Shown: positions 1 through 8,293 of the stretch, in pieces | Numbering within the stretch: position 1 is the stretch's first letter | How the letters are laid out: the number at the start of each line of letters is the position of its first letter | Source of the DNA: Archangium gephyra | GTDB lineage: Bacteria > Myxococcota > Myxococcia > Myxococcales > Myxococcaceae | Direction of reading: 5' to 3' | NCBI RefSeq assembly: GCF_001027285.1 | Contig: NZ_CP011509.1 | Location: 11,928,501-11,992,500, forward strand | Length of the DNA: 64,000 bases | Made by a program: the position numbers and the translations under genes | Notes under the pieces: model-generated | Database searches by the model: none | What the model was told of the DNA's origin: nothing | Seen by the model: the letters and a program-made list of their open reading frames with translations, nothing else

Positions 1-2
1 GC

Positions 3-809
3 GCGGGCACCTCGTGCAACTGCTGCCCCGGCGGCCTCAAGTGCGCCGCCTCTTCCCCCGGCGCCTCGCCCAGCTGCGTGGAGTGCAGCGGCGACTCGGA
101 CTGCGCCGACGGCAAGAAGTGCGACCTCGCCAACGGCCGCTGCGTGGAAACCATCCCCGAGTGCAACACCTCGGAGCGCTGCGGCTCCCAGTGCACCCGG
201 TGCCCCTCGGACCGGCCCTACTGCATGGACGGCCAGGTGTGCGTCGAGTGCCGCTCGGACCTCGAGTGCGGTGACGGTAGATTCTGCGTCAGTGGCGAGT
301 GCGCCTCGTGCACCACGGACAAGCGCTGCGGTGAGCGCTGCGAGTCCTGTCCCGGCGAGCAGCCCTTCTGCATCACGGATGGAACCAGCCGCGGAAGCTC
401 CTGCGTGGGCTGCCGCAACAACGACGACTGTGGCCCGGGCGGCACGTGCGACTCCTCCACGCATACCTGCTCCGCCTCCACCTGCGCGGTGAGCTGCACC
501 GAGGGCACCATGTGCTACGGCAACGCCTGCGTCCAGTGCTTCGCCGACGCCCACTGCCCCTGCGGCGGTACCTGCGACACCGCCCTCAACACCTGCACCA
601 CCTCCTGCGTCGACAGCAACGACTGCCTCGGCGTCCAGCACTGCTCGGCCAACACCCAGCAGTGTGAGCGCGGCCGGCGCATGCCCGGCACCGAGCCCCA
701 GGGAGGCGGCTTCTGCTGCGGCACCACCGCGGACAGCACTCCTGGCGGCCTCGGCCTGCTGCTCCTCCTGGCCGCCTTCCTCGCCCTCCGCTCGCGAGGC
801 TCTGTTTGA
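3..809 (+). CDS. traA: TraA-like outer membrane exchange receptor, C-terminal part (5' end outside window)
   Basis: The reading frame is open from the window edge, so the N-terminus is missing; 268 residues are visible. They consist of cysteine-rich tandem repeats (about every fifth to eighth residue is Cys, with patterns such as CSGDSDCADGKKC and CRSDLECGDGRFC) followed by a tail with CCG, a hydrophobic stretch (GLGLLLLLAAFLAL) and Arg, which resembles a MYXO-CTERM sorting signal. Myxococcus TraA has the same order (variable N-terminal domain, Cys-rich repeats, MYXO-CTERM) and sits in one operon with traB. The stop overlaps the start of the OmpA-family gene downstream, which is the expected partner. 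TraA is the cell-surface receptor that recognises kin for outer membrane exchange. The variable recognition domain is not in the window, so the kin group cannot be judged. Another Cys-rich MYXO-CTERM protein is possible. Confidence 0.75.
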   Translation, partial: AGTSCNCCPGGLKCAASSPGASPSCVECSGDSDCADGKKCDLANGRCVETIPECNTSERCGSQCTRCPSDRPYCMDGQVCVECRSDLECGDGRFCVSGECASCTTDKRCGERCESCPGEQPFCITDGTSRGSSCVGCRNNDDCGPGGTCDSSTHTCSASTCAVSCTEGTMCYGNACVQCFADAHCPCGGTCDTALNTCTTSCVDSNDCLGVQHCSANTQQCERGRRMPGTEPQGGGFCCGTTADSTPGGLGLLLLLAAFLALRSRGSV

Positions 810-2455
810 AGCGCTCCGCCCGCCTCACCCTCGGACTCGCCCTGGGGCTCGCCGCCTCCGGGCCCGCCTCCGCCCAGGATGCCCGCTTCGACGTACAGGC
901 CTTCCGCCCCGTGGGCGCTCCCCGGGACTTGGTCATCGTCGGCCAGTCGCGCCCCATGGGGGATTACGACCCGTCCCGCCCCCTGGAGCTCGACAAGAGC
1001 ATCGCCGTCTCCGGCGGCGCCTTCTTCAACCTCGCGTTGGATCCGCTGACGCTCGTCGCCGCGGGCACCCACTCCAAGGCCGTGAGCGTGGTGGGCAACC
1101 GCCTCCAGCTCGATGTCATGGCCTCCGTGGGACTCTTCGGCTGGGCCGAGCTCGGCGTGGACATGCCCCTGGTGCTCGCCCAGGCCGGAGACAACCTGGA
1201 GGCCATCGGCACCGAGGGCTTCATCAAGTCCTTCACGCCCGGAGACCTGCGCCTCAACGGCAAGGTGGCCGTCCCCTATCTGCGCCGCAGCAAGCCCGAG
1301 GACGCGGGGTTTGGTTCCGCGCTCACCTTCGGCATGGGCCTGCCCACCGGTCTCCAGGAGGCCTTCGCCGGTGACGGTGCGGTCACCGGCAACCTCGGCC
1401 TCATCCTGGACTACCGCTTCGAATCGGGCGCCCTGCTGGCCCTCAACTCCGGCTTGTGGTTGCGCCCGGACTACGAGTTCGCCGGCGTGCAGTGGGGCAG
1501 CTCCGCCACCTTCGGGCTCGGCGCCGAGCTGCCCCTCATTCGCGGCTGGGGCATCAACGCCGTGGGCATGCTCTCCGGCAGCACGCCCCTGAAGAAGCTC
1601 CCGGAGGACCCTCGGCAGATTCCCGCCGAGCTGCTCGTCGGCTTGCGCTGGTACAACACCGCGCTCGGCCTCCACGTCACCGTGGGCGGTGGCGGCGGTT
1701 GCGGCTGCTCGCTGACGGCGCCCACCATGCGCCTCTTCACCTCCATCCTCTGGGCCCCCGGTCCCGAGACCGCGGCGATCAAGCGCTACATCGATCCTCC
1801 CGAGCCGCCGCCTCCGCCTCCTCCGCCCGTGGACCCCGATGGCGACTCCGTCATTGGCGAGGGCGACCGCTGCCCGGGCTCCGCTGGACCCGTGGAGAAC
1901 GGTGGCTGCCCCGACACGGACCAGGACAGCGATGGCGTGGTGGACCGGCTCGACCGCTGCGTCGCCCACCCGGCCGGCCCGCGGGGCCGCGAGGGCTGCC
2001 CGCTCGCGCGCATCGACGGGAACAAGATCGTCATCCTCGACCAGGTGCACTTCGCCACGGACCAGGACGTCATCCTCCCCGAGTCCTTCCCCATCCTCGA
2101 GGAGGTGGCCGAGGAGCTGCTCAAGCACCTGGAAATCCAGCGCGTGCTCGTCGAGGCCCACACGGACGCGCGGGCCACGGAGGCGTACAACTACGACCTG
2201 TCGCGCCGCCGCGCCGCCAGCGTGATGAACTTCCTGCTCGACAGCGGCATCGCCGTGGAGCGCCTGTGCTCGGCCGGCTTCGGCCGCAGCCGCCCGCTGG
2301 CCGCCAATGACTCCGAGTCGAACATGGCGCTCAACCGCCGGGTCGAGTTCACCATCATGCCCCCCACCGAGGGCTCGCTGCTGCCGCCCTGCCCGCCGGA
2401 CCCCGCCGCCGAGCAGGCGCTGCCCGCCATCAAGCCGACCAAGGGTAAGCGGTAG
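806..2455 (+). CDS. traB: TraB-like OmpA-family outer membrane protein
   Basis: A 549-residue protein starting at TTG, which overlaps the traA stop codon (TTGA), so the two are translationally coupled. It opens with a signal peptide (residues 1-24, cleavage near PASA-QD). Residues about 25-325 look like a beta-barrel, with alternating hydrophobic strands and glycine. A proline hinge (PPEPPPPPPPP) leads to thrombospondin-3-type calcium-binding repeats (DPDGDSVIGEGDRCP, DTDQDSDGVVDRLDRC), then an OmpA peptidoglycan-binding domain (about 400-525) with VEAHTDARATEAYNYDLSRRRA and NRRVEF. Barrel, TSP3 and OmpA in this order match M. xanthus TraB, the partner needed with TraA for outer membrane exchange. 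The assignment rests on domain order and operon context; OmpA proteins are common, so the name is inferred from the pair rather than from this gene alone. Confidence 0.8.
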   Translation: MKRSARLTLGLALGLAASGPASAQDARFDVQAFRPVGAPRDLVIVGQSRPMGDYDPSRPLELDKSIAVSGGAFFNLALDPLTLVAAGTHSKAVSVVGNRLQLDVMASVGLFGWAELGVDMPLVLAQAGDNLEAIGTEGFIKSFTPGDLRLNGKVAVPYLRRSKPEDAGFGSALTFGMGLPTGLQEAFAGDGAVTGNLGLILDYRFESGALLALNSGLWLRPDYEFAGVQWGSSATFGLGAELPLIRGWGINAVGMLSGSTPLKKLPEDPRQIPAELLVGLRWYNTALGLHVTVGGGGGCGCSLTAPTMRLFTSILWAPGPETAAIKRYIDPPEPPPPPPPPVDPDGDSVIGEGDRCPGSAGPVENGGCPDTDQDSDGVVDRLDRCVAHPAGPRGREGCPLARIDGNKIVILDQVHFATDQDVILPESFPILEEVAEELLKHLEIQRVLVEAHTDARATEAYNYDLSRRRAASVMNFLLDSGIAVERLCSAGFGRSRPLAANDSESNMALNRRVEFTIMPPTEGSLLPPCPPDPAAEQALPAIKPTKGKR

Positions 2456-2519
2456 CAGCGCGGTAGCAGCAAGGTGCTCCGGAGCAGCGCTCGAGCGCTC
2501 CGGACGCCCCAAACCTCCC

Positions 2520-2552
2520 AACGGAGCGTGGAGACAGCCCCCATGCTCCGTT
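2520..2552. terminator. Possible bidirectional terminator hairpin
   Basis: An 8-bp perfect inverted repeat (AACGGAGC at 2520-2527, GCTCCGTT at 2545-2552) lies between the converging traB and Big_2 lipoprotein genes. It lacks a long T tract. A 14-bp palindrome (AGCGCTCGAGCGCT, 2486-2499) sits just upstream and could add to termination. Confidence 0.35.
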
Positions 2553-2593
2553 TCACTTCCACGTGCGTAGAAGTGGATTCAGGCCGCGACGGC

Positions 2594-3442
2594 TCAGCGC
2601 TGGGCCGTCTTGACCTCGAAGACGACCTCGGCGGCGGCCTTGCGCCTGCCCGCCGTGGCCGTCACCACCGTGCGCCCCGGCCCCACCGCCGTCACCTGCC
2701 CGGTGGGAGACACCGTCGCCACCGACCAGTCCGAGCTGAACCAGGTCACGGGCACGTCACTGAGCGCCACGCTCCGGTTGTTGAACGTCTTGGCGCGCAG
2801 CTGCAGCTTCTGACCCACCTTGGCGAAGACGAGGTGCGTGGGCTCCACCTCCACCCGCGCGAAGTCCGAGCGCACCACCTGCACCTGCAGGTTGCGGCTC
2901 AGCGGCGGCACCGTGGCCGTGATGGTGGCCTTCCCAGGCGCCACCCCCACCAGCCGCCCGTTCTCCACCCGCGCCACCGTGGGATCACTGCTGCTCCACT
3001 GCGGCGGTACGTCCACCAGCGGCTTGCCCAGCTCGTTCTTCACCACCGCGGAGATGGCGATGGAGTTGCCCGCCAGCAGGAAGTCCGCCCCATCCACCCG
3101 GATGTCCACCAGGCTGGGGATGGACACCTGCACCTCCACCGAGGCCCGCGCCTTTCCGGCCGCGGCGGAGATCTTCGCCTTGCCGGACTTGCGCGCCACC
3201 ACCACCCCGTTCTCCACCGAGGCCACCTCCGGCGCCGAGCTCACCCACCGCAGCTTGGGGTCCTCCACCGGCTGGCCATTCCCATCGAGCGCGACGGCCC
3301 GCAGCACCACGGACTCCCCGTGGGCATGCAGCGGCCGGTTCTCCGGCAGGGCGAGGGTGAGCGACTCGGGCGCCGAGCGGCAGGCGCCGAGCACGAGGAC
3401 GGACAACAGGAGCAGCGAGCGGGCCGACGTCGGGGTCTTCAA
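2594..3442 (-). CDS. Big_2-type Ig-like domain lipoprotein
   Basis: Chosen start is TTG at 3442, giving 282 residues and a clean lipoprotein signal peptide (MKTPTSARSLLLL...LGAC, lipid Cys at residue 21). The upstream frame stays open much further but codes for nothing plausible. Three successive bacterial Ig-like (BID_2/Big_2) repeats follow, each ending in a VxNGxxxxxxxGxAxIxA-type signature: around residues 35-115 (ASVENGVVVARKSGKAKISA), 120-200 (ARVENGRLVGVAPGKATITA) and 205-282 (ATVSPTGQVTAVGPGRTVVT). Such domains act as extracellular spacer or adhesion modules; no catalytic domain is present. It converges on traB, so it is not part of that operon. Its partner is unknown. Confidence 0.8.
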   Translation of the reverse strand: MKTPTSARSLLLLSVLVLGACRSAPESLTLALPENRPLHAHGESVVLRAVALDGNGQPVEDPKLRWVSSAPEVASVENGVVVARKSGKAKISAAAGKARASVEVQVSIPSLVDIRVDGADFLLAGNSIAISAVVKNELGKPLVDVPPQWSSSDPTVARVENGRLVGVAPGKATITATVPPLSRNLQVQVVRSDFARVEVEPTHLVFAKVGQKLQLRAKTFNNRSVALSDVPVTWFSSDWSVATVSPTGQVTAVGPGRTVVTATAGRRKAAAEVVFEVKTAQR

Positions 3443-3586
3443 GGTGGTAGGGGGGCTTGCGGGCGTACGAGCGTGCCACACGAACAAAGGCGCGCATGAC
3501 TGTATTTCGATACGCCCAGTGCGCAATGATTTGCAAGTGCGCCTGTCCGCCCGGCTGCCCTCTTCCGCCGGGTACCCGACGCTGGA

Positions 3587-4402
3587 ATGCACATCTTCGA
3601 CGAGGAGGTTCGAGCCAGGGGGACACCGGCCTTGATCCACAACGTCTTCTCGCTGCTTTCCGTCCTGCCCGCACGCCCTCGCCGGGCCGCCGTGCGCAAG
3701 CTGATGGACACCGTCTGGCACCTGCGCACCAGCGAGGAGGTCCTCGGCCGGGAGAACCTCCCCCCCCCGCCCTGCCTTTTCATCTGCAACCACCTGTCCA
3801 ACGCGGATGGCTTCACGCTCGACCGCGCCCTGAGGCCCCGGAAGGTGCACTTCCTGGCCGGCATCAAGCTGCAGGGCACCGTGATGACCCGGCTCGGCAC
3901 CGAGGCCGTGGACACCATCTTCATCCGCCCCAACTCCTCGGACATCGAGCCCATCAAACGCGCCGTGGAGACGCTCAAGGCGGGCCACTCCGTCCTCATC
4001 TTCCCCGAGGGCGGCCGCAGCCGGACGGGCGCCCTCACCCAGGCCAAGAAGGGCGCCTCCCTCATCGCCCGCCGGGCCGGTGTCCCCATCGTCCCCGTCG
4101 CGCTCACCGGGACGGAAAAGTTCATGCCCATCGATGACCGGGACATGGGCCGGGAGCAGGTGCGCCGCGCCCACCTCACCGTCCGCTTCGGCAGGCCCTT
4201 CCTCCTGGACGAGCTCGAGGCCGAGGCCGCCGGTGCCGAGGACCCGCGCCAGGCCCTCACCGACGCGATGATGCGGCGGGTGGCCGGGCTGCTGCCCCCG
4301 GAGTACCGCGGCGTCTACGCCGACCCCGCCCCCGAGGCCGAGGACGAGGCTCCGGGGGTGAGGCACCCGGCGCCACACGCCCCTCCCGAGCCCGGCCGCT
4401 GA
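3587..4402 (+). CDS. PlsC-like 1-acyl-sn-glycerol-3-phosphate acyltransferase
   Basis: A 271-residue protein with the acyltransferase motifs in the right order: block I NHLSNAD (NHx4D, residues about 67-73), and block III FPEGGRSRTGAL (about 141-152), followed by the VPIVPVALTGTEK strand typical of the family. Family members move an acyl chain to the sn-2 position of lysophosphatidic acid in phospholipid synthesis at the inner membrane face. The Pro/Glu-rich last 35 residues are not part of the domain. There is no strong Shine-Dalgarno sequence before the ATG. It is divergent from the Big_2 lipoprotein (145-bp shared upstream region) and ends four bases from the convergent lipase maturation factor. 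Substrate specificity cannot be read from the sequence, so plsC paralogue is the safe name. Confidence 0.85.
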   Translation: MHIFDEEVRARGTPALIHNVFSLLSVLPARPRRAAVRKLMDTVWHLRTSEEVLGRENLPPPPCLFICNHLSNADGFTLDRALRPRKVHFLAGIKLQGTVMTRLGTEAVDTIFIRPNSSDIEPIKRAVETLKAGHSVLIFPEGGRSRTGALTQAKKGASLIARRAGVPIVPVALTGTEKFMPIDDRDMGREQVRRAHLTVRFGRPFLLDELEAEAAGAEDPRQALTDAMMRRVAGLLPPEYRGVYADPAPEAEDEAPGVRHPAPHAPPEPGR

Positions 4403-4406
4403 GCCC

Positions 4407-6014
4407 TCACTCCCCGGCGTGCCACTGCAACCGGCTCGCCGTGCCCCCCGAGGCCAGACTCAGGGGTGGCAGGTAGAGCCCCAACCGCTCGCGGTTCCAC
4501 CACGCCCCCGTGCGCCGGTGCGTCTCCCGGTCCGTCATCCGGTAGTCGTACAGGGTGGCGCGGATGTAGCGCGGCGGGTGCTCGGGGAAGGGGTTGATGG
4601 CGAGCAGTTTCAGCACCTCCGGAGAGCCCTCCAGCAGGCGCAGCAGGAAGGCGAGCAGCCAGACGGGCGGCGAGCCCAGCGCCGCGAACCACATCTGCCA
4701 GTCCAACCGCGGTTGATGGGGGGCCACCTGCCTCGGGGGCCGCTCCGGATCGCTCACCTTGTAACGGAAGGTGTACTCGTGCCACGTCTCGCCGTCGTCG
4801 GAGCCCTCGATGGCGAGCTCCGGCCGGCGCACCGTCATCACCGCGAAGAGGCCATAGGGATTCACCGCGCGCAGCGGACGCGCCCGCATCTCCAGCCACT
4901 CCAGCCACCGCGGCACGCCGCGCGGACGGTGGAAGCGGGCCAGGATTTCATTCGCCCCCAGGACGAGGAAGGGCGCGGCGGGGAGCCAGGCCCCCAGGGT
5001 GCGCCACCAGGGCCTCGGCCTCGCGGGCGGCGGGGCCGGCAGCAAGCGCCGCAGGGACGTGTCGTCCAGCAGCCACAGGCCGAGCACCAGCGACTGCACG
5101 TTGAAGAAGCCGTAGTTGCCGGTGGCGATGATGACGCCCTGCAACCCGGAGAAGAGCCAGAAGCCCAGCAGCCGCAGCCGCCTCGGTGCGAAGACGAGGA
5201 AGGGCGCCACCGTCTCCAGCGCCAGCACCGCCGCCGTGGAGAAGCGCTGCACCTGGGGCGGCAGGTGGTGCGCGTACCAACCGCCCCGCGTGGGGAGCGG
5301 CGCCGTCTCGTAGTAGTAGTCGCACGCGGTGAGCTTGCGCCACGTCTCATCGCCGGACTTCAGCTTGGACACCCCGGAGCCCAGGTAGAGGCGGAAGACG
5401 AGCGCCCGCCACAGCGCCACCTGCGCCGCGGAGGGCTCATACCGTCCCGCCCCGGGCCTCAGTCCCGCCGGCGCCGTGAGCAGGCCGAGCAGCCCCATCT
5501 CCAGCAGCAGCGCGTCCCACTGGAACGAGAGGAACTCCCGCCCCACCGAGACATACGAGAGGTAGAGGGCCCACAGCGCCGTCAGCGAGGCCTGGGGCGC
5601 CACGCCCGCCATCACCGCCAACGACAGCACCTGGCCGGCGCGCACGCCGCGCACCAGCGTCTTGTCGGACGCATCCAGCCACCACAACGAGGGGTACCAG
5701 AGGTAGCGCTCGTGCCCCATCGCCGTCATCCGGGGCGAGGAGGTCAAATCCTTCACGGGCAGGATGCCGCGCGAGCCATAAAGGCCCCGCACCTGCCGCC
5801 CCAACGAGGAGAAGGCGATGAGGTAGATGCCGCCCAGGGCCCGGAAGAACACCTGGCGCACGAGCCGGTGATGCGGTGGCGCCACCGAGCGCCCGGCCAG
5901 CCTGGCGAGCAGCCCTCCCTTCCCTCTCCGCGCACGCCTGCCCGGCCGTCGGGCGGGTAGCTCACGGAGCATCCGGAAGAACGCCTTGGCGCCCTGGGGG
6001 CGGACAGCACGCAT
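4407..6014 (-). CDS. Lipase maturation factor family membrane protein
   Basis: A 535-residue polytopic membrane protein. The start is supported by AGGAGGGG a few bases upstream. After a basic N-terminus (about 40 residues) comes the family signature RLVRQVFFRALGGIYLIAFS with LYGSRGILP, then multiple hydrophobic segments (for example QVLSLAVMAGVAPQASLTAL, and VIIATGNYGFFNVQSLVLGL), and a soluble C-terminal part with HEYTFRYKVSDPERPPRQVA and DWQMWFAAL, both conserved in the LMF1 family. Vertebrate LMF1 acts in the ER on lipoprotein lipase folding; the bacterial role is not established. Neighbours (acyltransferase, MBL-fold protein) give little further guidance. Confidence 0.85.
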   Translation of the reverse strand: MRAVRPQGAKAFFRMLRELPARRPGRRARRGKGGLLARLAGRSVAPPHHRLVRQVFFRALGGIYLIAFSSLGRQVRGLYGSRGILPVKDLTSSPRMTAMGHERYLWYPSLWWLDASDKTLVRGVRAGQVLSLAVMAGVAPQASLTALWALYLSYVSVGREFLSFQWDALLLEMGLLGLLTAPAGLRPGAGRYEPSAAQVALWRALVFRLYLGSGVSKLKSGDETWRKLTACDYYYETAPLPTRGGWYAHHLPPQVQRFSTAAVLALETVAPFLVFAPRRLRLLGFWLFSGLQGVIIATGNYGFFNVQSLVLGLWLLDDTSLRRLLPAPPPARPRPWWRTLGAWLPAAPFLVLGANEILARFHRPRGVPRWLEWLEMRARPLRAVNPYGLFAVMTVRRPELAIEGSDDGETWHEYTFRYKVSDPERPPRQVAPHQPRLDWQMWFAALGSPPVWLLAFLLRLLEGSPEVLKLLAINPFPEHPPRYIRATLYDYRMTDRETHRRTGAWWNRERLGLYLPPLSLASGGTASRLQWHAGE

Positions 6015-6148
6015 GGGGCTCCCCTCCTGCTTTCCTCAAAGCTGGGAGCACCCCAGAAACCGTGCCCGGAAAGCCCAATCCCTCGCCCCCGAAGGGCCCG
6101 AGCGGCCGGGCTCCACGCTCCGTGTACGCGGGTGCCTAGCTTTGCGGC

Positions 6149-6802
6149 ATGAGCGAGCCCAAGGAACGAGCCCACCGTACGGTGCAGGTGCTCCCCGGCA
6201 TCCACCGCTGGAGTGTCCGCGATGACCGCATCGGCGGCATGGAGAGCGAGGCCTACGCCGTGGTGGCCGAGGACGGCGCCGTCACCCTCATCGACCCGCT
6301 GCCCATCGACGACAAGGCGCTGCGCAAGCTGGGCCGGGTGGAGGCCATCGTCCTCACCGCCGGCAACCACCAGCGCGCCTGCTGGTACTTCCGTAAGCTC
6401 TTCGGCGCTCCCGTGTGGGCGCCCCAGGATGCCTACGGCCTCGAGGACACGCCGGATGCCACCTACGGCGCGGGCGACAACCTCCCCGGCGGCCTCGTGG
6501 CCTACCACACCCCCGGCCCCGTCGAGTCCATGTACGCCCTCTGGATGGAGCGGCCCCGGAGCGTCATCTTCCTCTCGGACCTCCTCACCCACTTCAACAC
6601 CGGCACGCCACGCTTCGTGGAGAACCAGTACCAGGACGAGCCCGGCCGCACCCGGATGAGCATCCGGCGCATCCTCGACCACCTGCCCATCGAGGTGCTC
6701 TGCTTCGCGCACGGACGCCCCATCCTCCAGGACGGCGCGTCCGCGCTCCGGCGTGCCCTCGACGAGGACACCGACGCCCCCACTCCCTCCGAGCCCCGCT
6801 GA
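6149..6802 (+). CDS. Metallo-beta-lactamase-fold protein with degenerate metal site
   Basis: A 217-residue protein with the MBL scaffold: an N-terminal strand pair (GGMESEAYAVVAEDGAVTLIDPLPI), a central stretch IVLTAGNHQRACWYFRKLFGAPVWAP, GPVESMYALWM, FLSDLLTH and a C-terminal CFAHGRPIL. In active hydrolases the central stretch carries HxHxDH; here it reads TAGNHQRA, with one His only. D161-like (SDLL) and the last His (AHGRP) remain. This places it with the noncanonical MBL proteins that keep the fold but may bind one metal or none. It lies alone between a divergent lipase maturation factor and a convergent lipoprotein whose end is three bases away. Function is unknown. Confidence 0.75.
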   Translation: MSEPKERAHRTVQVLPGIHRWSVRDDRIGGMESEAYAVVAEDGAVTLIDPLPIDDKALRKLGRVEAIVLTAGNHQRACWYFRKLFGAPVWAPQDAYGLEDTPDATYGAGDNLPGGLVAYHTPGPVESMYALWMERPRSVIFLSDLLTHFNTGTPRFVENQYQDEPGRTRMSIRRILDHLPIEVLCFAHGRPILQDGASALRRALDEDTDAPTPSEPR

Positions 6803-6805
6803 GCG

Positions 6806-7522
6806 CTACTTCGTCACCGCGTCCAGCCGGCAGCTCACCGCCAGCGAGAGCACCACCTCGTCCACCGACTCCGGCTCCTGCTTCACCGCGCCCGGGGGCT
6901 CGCAGGCGACGAGCTGCAGCGGGGCCCGCTCGGACTGCGCCTGGGCGCTGAAGCCCCGCGCCCGCTCCACCCAGCGCTTCAGCAGCTCGTCCCGGCGCGC
7001 CTCCGGGTCTCGCACCTGCGCCACCGGGAAGCCGAACGTCGCCCGCAGGCCCGTGTTCGCCTTCTCCGCCGCGGCCGCCTCCTGGCTCCCCACCTTCACC
7101 AGCGTGGCCACCAGCGCCGTGCGCGCCCAGAAGTCCTGCGCCTCGGGCAGCGCCACCTCCAGCACGCCGTGCGCCATCGTCTCGTTCCCCGCCATCCGCT
7201 TGCCCGACGCCAGGCCCACGCCCTTCATCTTCACCGCCACCTCCACCTTCGAGGCCTCGGCCGCCGCGCGCACGTACCGCTCCACCGCCGCCTTCACCTT
7301 GGGCACCGCCTGCTCCAGCGACTCCGCCTCCTGCCGGAAGGCGAAGGACACCCGCAGCACGTCCGGCCGCACCTTCAGCCCCTCCTCCACCGCCTTGATG
7401 GGGGGAACGGTGTCGGACTCGTACGAGCTGGCCACGGCACTCGAGACCGAGGAGCGGCCACACGACGTCCAGAGACAGGCGAGCACCACACAGCCAGGGA
7501 AGACAAGGGGACGCAGTTTCAT
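6806..7522 (-). CDS. SIMPL/DUF541-like lipoprotein, paralogue of the divergent neighbour
   Basis: A 238-residue protein with a lipoprotein signal (VVLACLWTSC, lipid Cys near residue 21). No enzyme motif is visible. The body has the alternating strand/helix look of SIMPL (DUF541) proteins (LKVRPDVLRVSFAF..AESLEQAVPKVKAAVERYV), which is a suggestion only. It shares blocks with the next gene on the other strand: DFWAR..LVATLVKV against DFWAR..RVGSLVRV, and APLQLVACEPPGAVKQEP against APLHVVDCAPAGAVEQAP, followed by a similar LSLxVxCRLxxV end. The pair therefore arose by duplication with inversion or divergent rearrangement; only this copy has an export signal. Confidence 0.75.
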   Translation of the reverse strand: MKLRPLVFPGCVVLACLWTSCGRSSVSSAVASSYESDTVPPIKAVEEGLKVRPDVLRVSFAFRQEAESLEQAVPKVKAAVERYVRAAAEASKVEVAVKMKGVGLASGKRMAGNETMAHGVLEVALPEAQDFWARTALVATLVKVGSQEAAAAEKANTGLRATFGFPVAQVRDPEARRDELLKRWVERARGFSAQAQSERAPLQLVACEPPGAVKQEPESVDEVVLSLAVSCRLDAVTK

Positions 7523-7581
7523 GAGGGGACTCCAGCAGGATGTGCCACCCAGCTTGCCAGCAGGTAGGCTCGCCGTCCGCT

Positions 7582-8244
7582 ATGTCCCTCTCCTATAAAG
7601 AGAAGTACGCGCCCTCCCTGCATGAGCCCGCCCCCATCCGCGCCGAGCTCGTCGTGCGGCCAGATCAGCTGCGCGTGGCCTTCTCCGTCTCCCTCGAGGC
7701 CGAGGGCATCGAACAGACCCTGCCCCTCCTGCAGCGCGCCTGCGAGCAACTCCAGCGCCGCGCCCGCGAGGCCACCGGCACCGAGGTGACGCTCCGGCCG
7801 CGGGACACACGCTTCAACCGCTCGGCCCCCAAGAAGCTGTCGCTCCCAGAGGACGAGGACCGCACCTTCGTCGCCGTGGATGGGCTCCTGGTGCTCCCCC
7901 TCCCCGCCGAGCTGGATTTCTGGGCGCGCGGCTCCCGCGTGGGCTCGCTGGTGCGCGTGTGCCATGAGGTGGAGCGCGACAGCCGCGAGGTGAAGAAGCA
8001 GCCCCGCTTCAGCTTCGGCTCCGTGGAGGCCTTCGTCTCGCAGCCCGAGCTTCATCGCGCGGAGCTGCTCCGCCGCTTCGTCGAGCGCACCCGCGAGGTG
8101 GCCTCCGCCCTCGGCTCGGCCGAGGCTCCGCTTCACGTGGTGGACTGCGCTCCCGCGGGTGCCGTGGAACAGGCCCCCGTCTCCCTCGAGGAGGTGGGCC
8201 TGTCGCTCCAGGTGCACTGCCGCTTGGAGGTGGTGCGCGAGTGA
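7582..8244 (+). CDS. SIMPL/DUF541-like cytosolic protein, paralogue of the divergent lipoprotein
   Basis: The start is placed at the ATG at 7582 (MSLSYKEKYAPSLHEP), giving 220 residues; an in-frame ATG at 7540 would add an unlikely Cys-containing leader that reaches into the neighbour's upstream region. There is no signal peptide. It has the strand-rich opening IRAELVVRPDQLRVAFSVSL and the same DFWAR, RAELLRRFVERTRE and APLHVVDCAPAGAV blocks as the minus-strand lipoprotein. The two are divergently transcribed from a gap of about 60 bp, so their expression may be linked. Function is unknown; the intracellular form of the same fold as the lipoprotein is the most that can be said. Confidence 0.75.
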   Translation: MSLSYKEKYAPSLHEPAPIRAELVVRPDQLRVAFSVSLEAEGIEQTLPLLQRACEQLQRRAREATGTEVTLRPRDTRFNRSAPKKLSLPEDEDRTFVAVDGLLVLPLPAELDFWARGSRVGSLVRVCHEVERDSREVKKQPRFSFGSVEAFVSQPELHRAELLRRFVERTREVASALGSAEAPLHVVDCAPAGAVEQAPVSLEEVGLSLQVHCRLEVVRE

Positions 8245-8247
8245 AGA

Positions 8248-8281
8248 GCGGCCACCGTGGGACAAACCACACGGTGGCCGC
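8248..8281. terminator. Strong bidirectional hairpin between convergent genes
   Basis: A perfect 12-bp stem (GCGGCCACCGTG at 8248-8259, CACGGTGGCCGC at 8270-8281) with a 10-base loop sits right after the stop at 8244 and before the convergent stop at 8294. There is no T tract, but position and strength fit a two-way terminator. Confidence 0.7.
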
Positions 8282-8293
8282 CCTCGTGACGGC

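Noticed and set aside
2486-2499. Perfect 14-bp palindrome as an operator
   Set aside because: It lies between converging gene ends, not at a promoter, so it is more likely part of a termination region.
515-2521. Long minus-strand open frame opposite traA/traB
   Set aside because: It is the mirror of GC-rich codon use in the real genes, with no domain or sensible composition.
7540-7581. Upstream ATG start for the gene at 7582
   Set aside because: It adds an odd Cys-containing leader in the promoter region of the divergent gene and has no better ribosome site.
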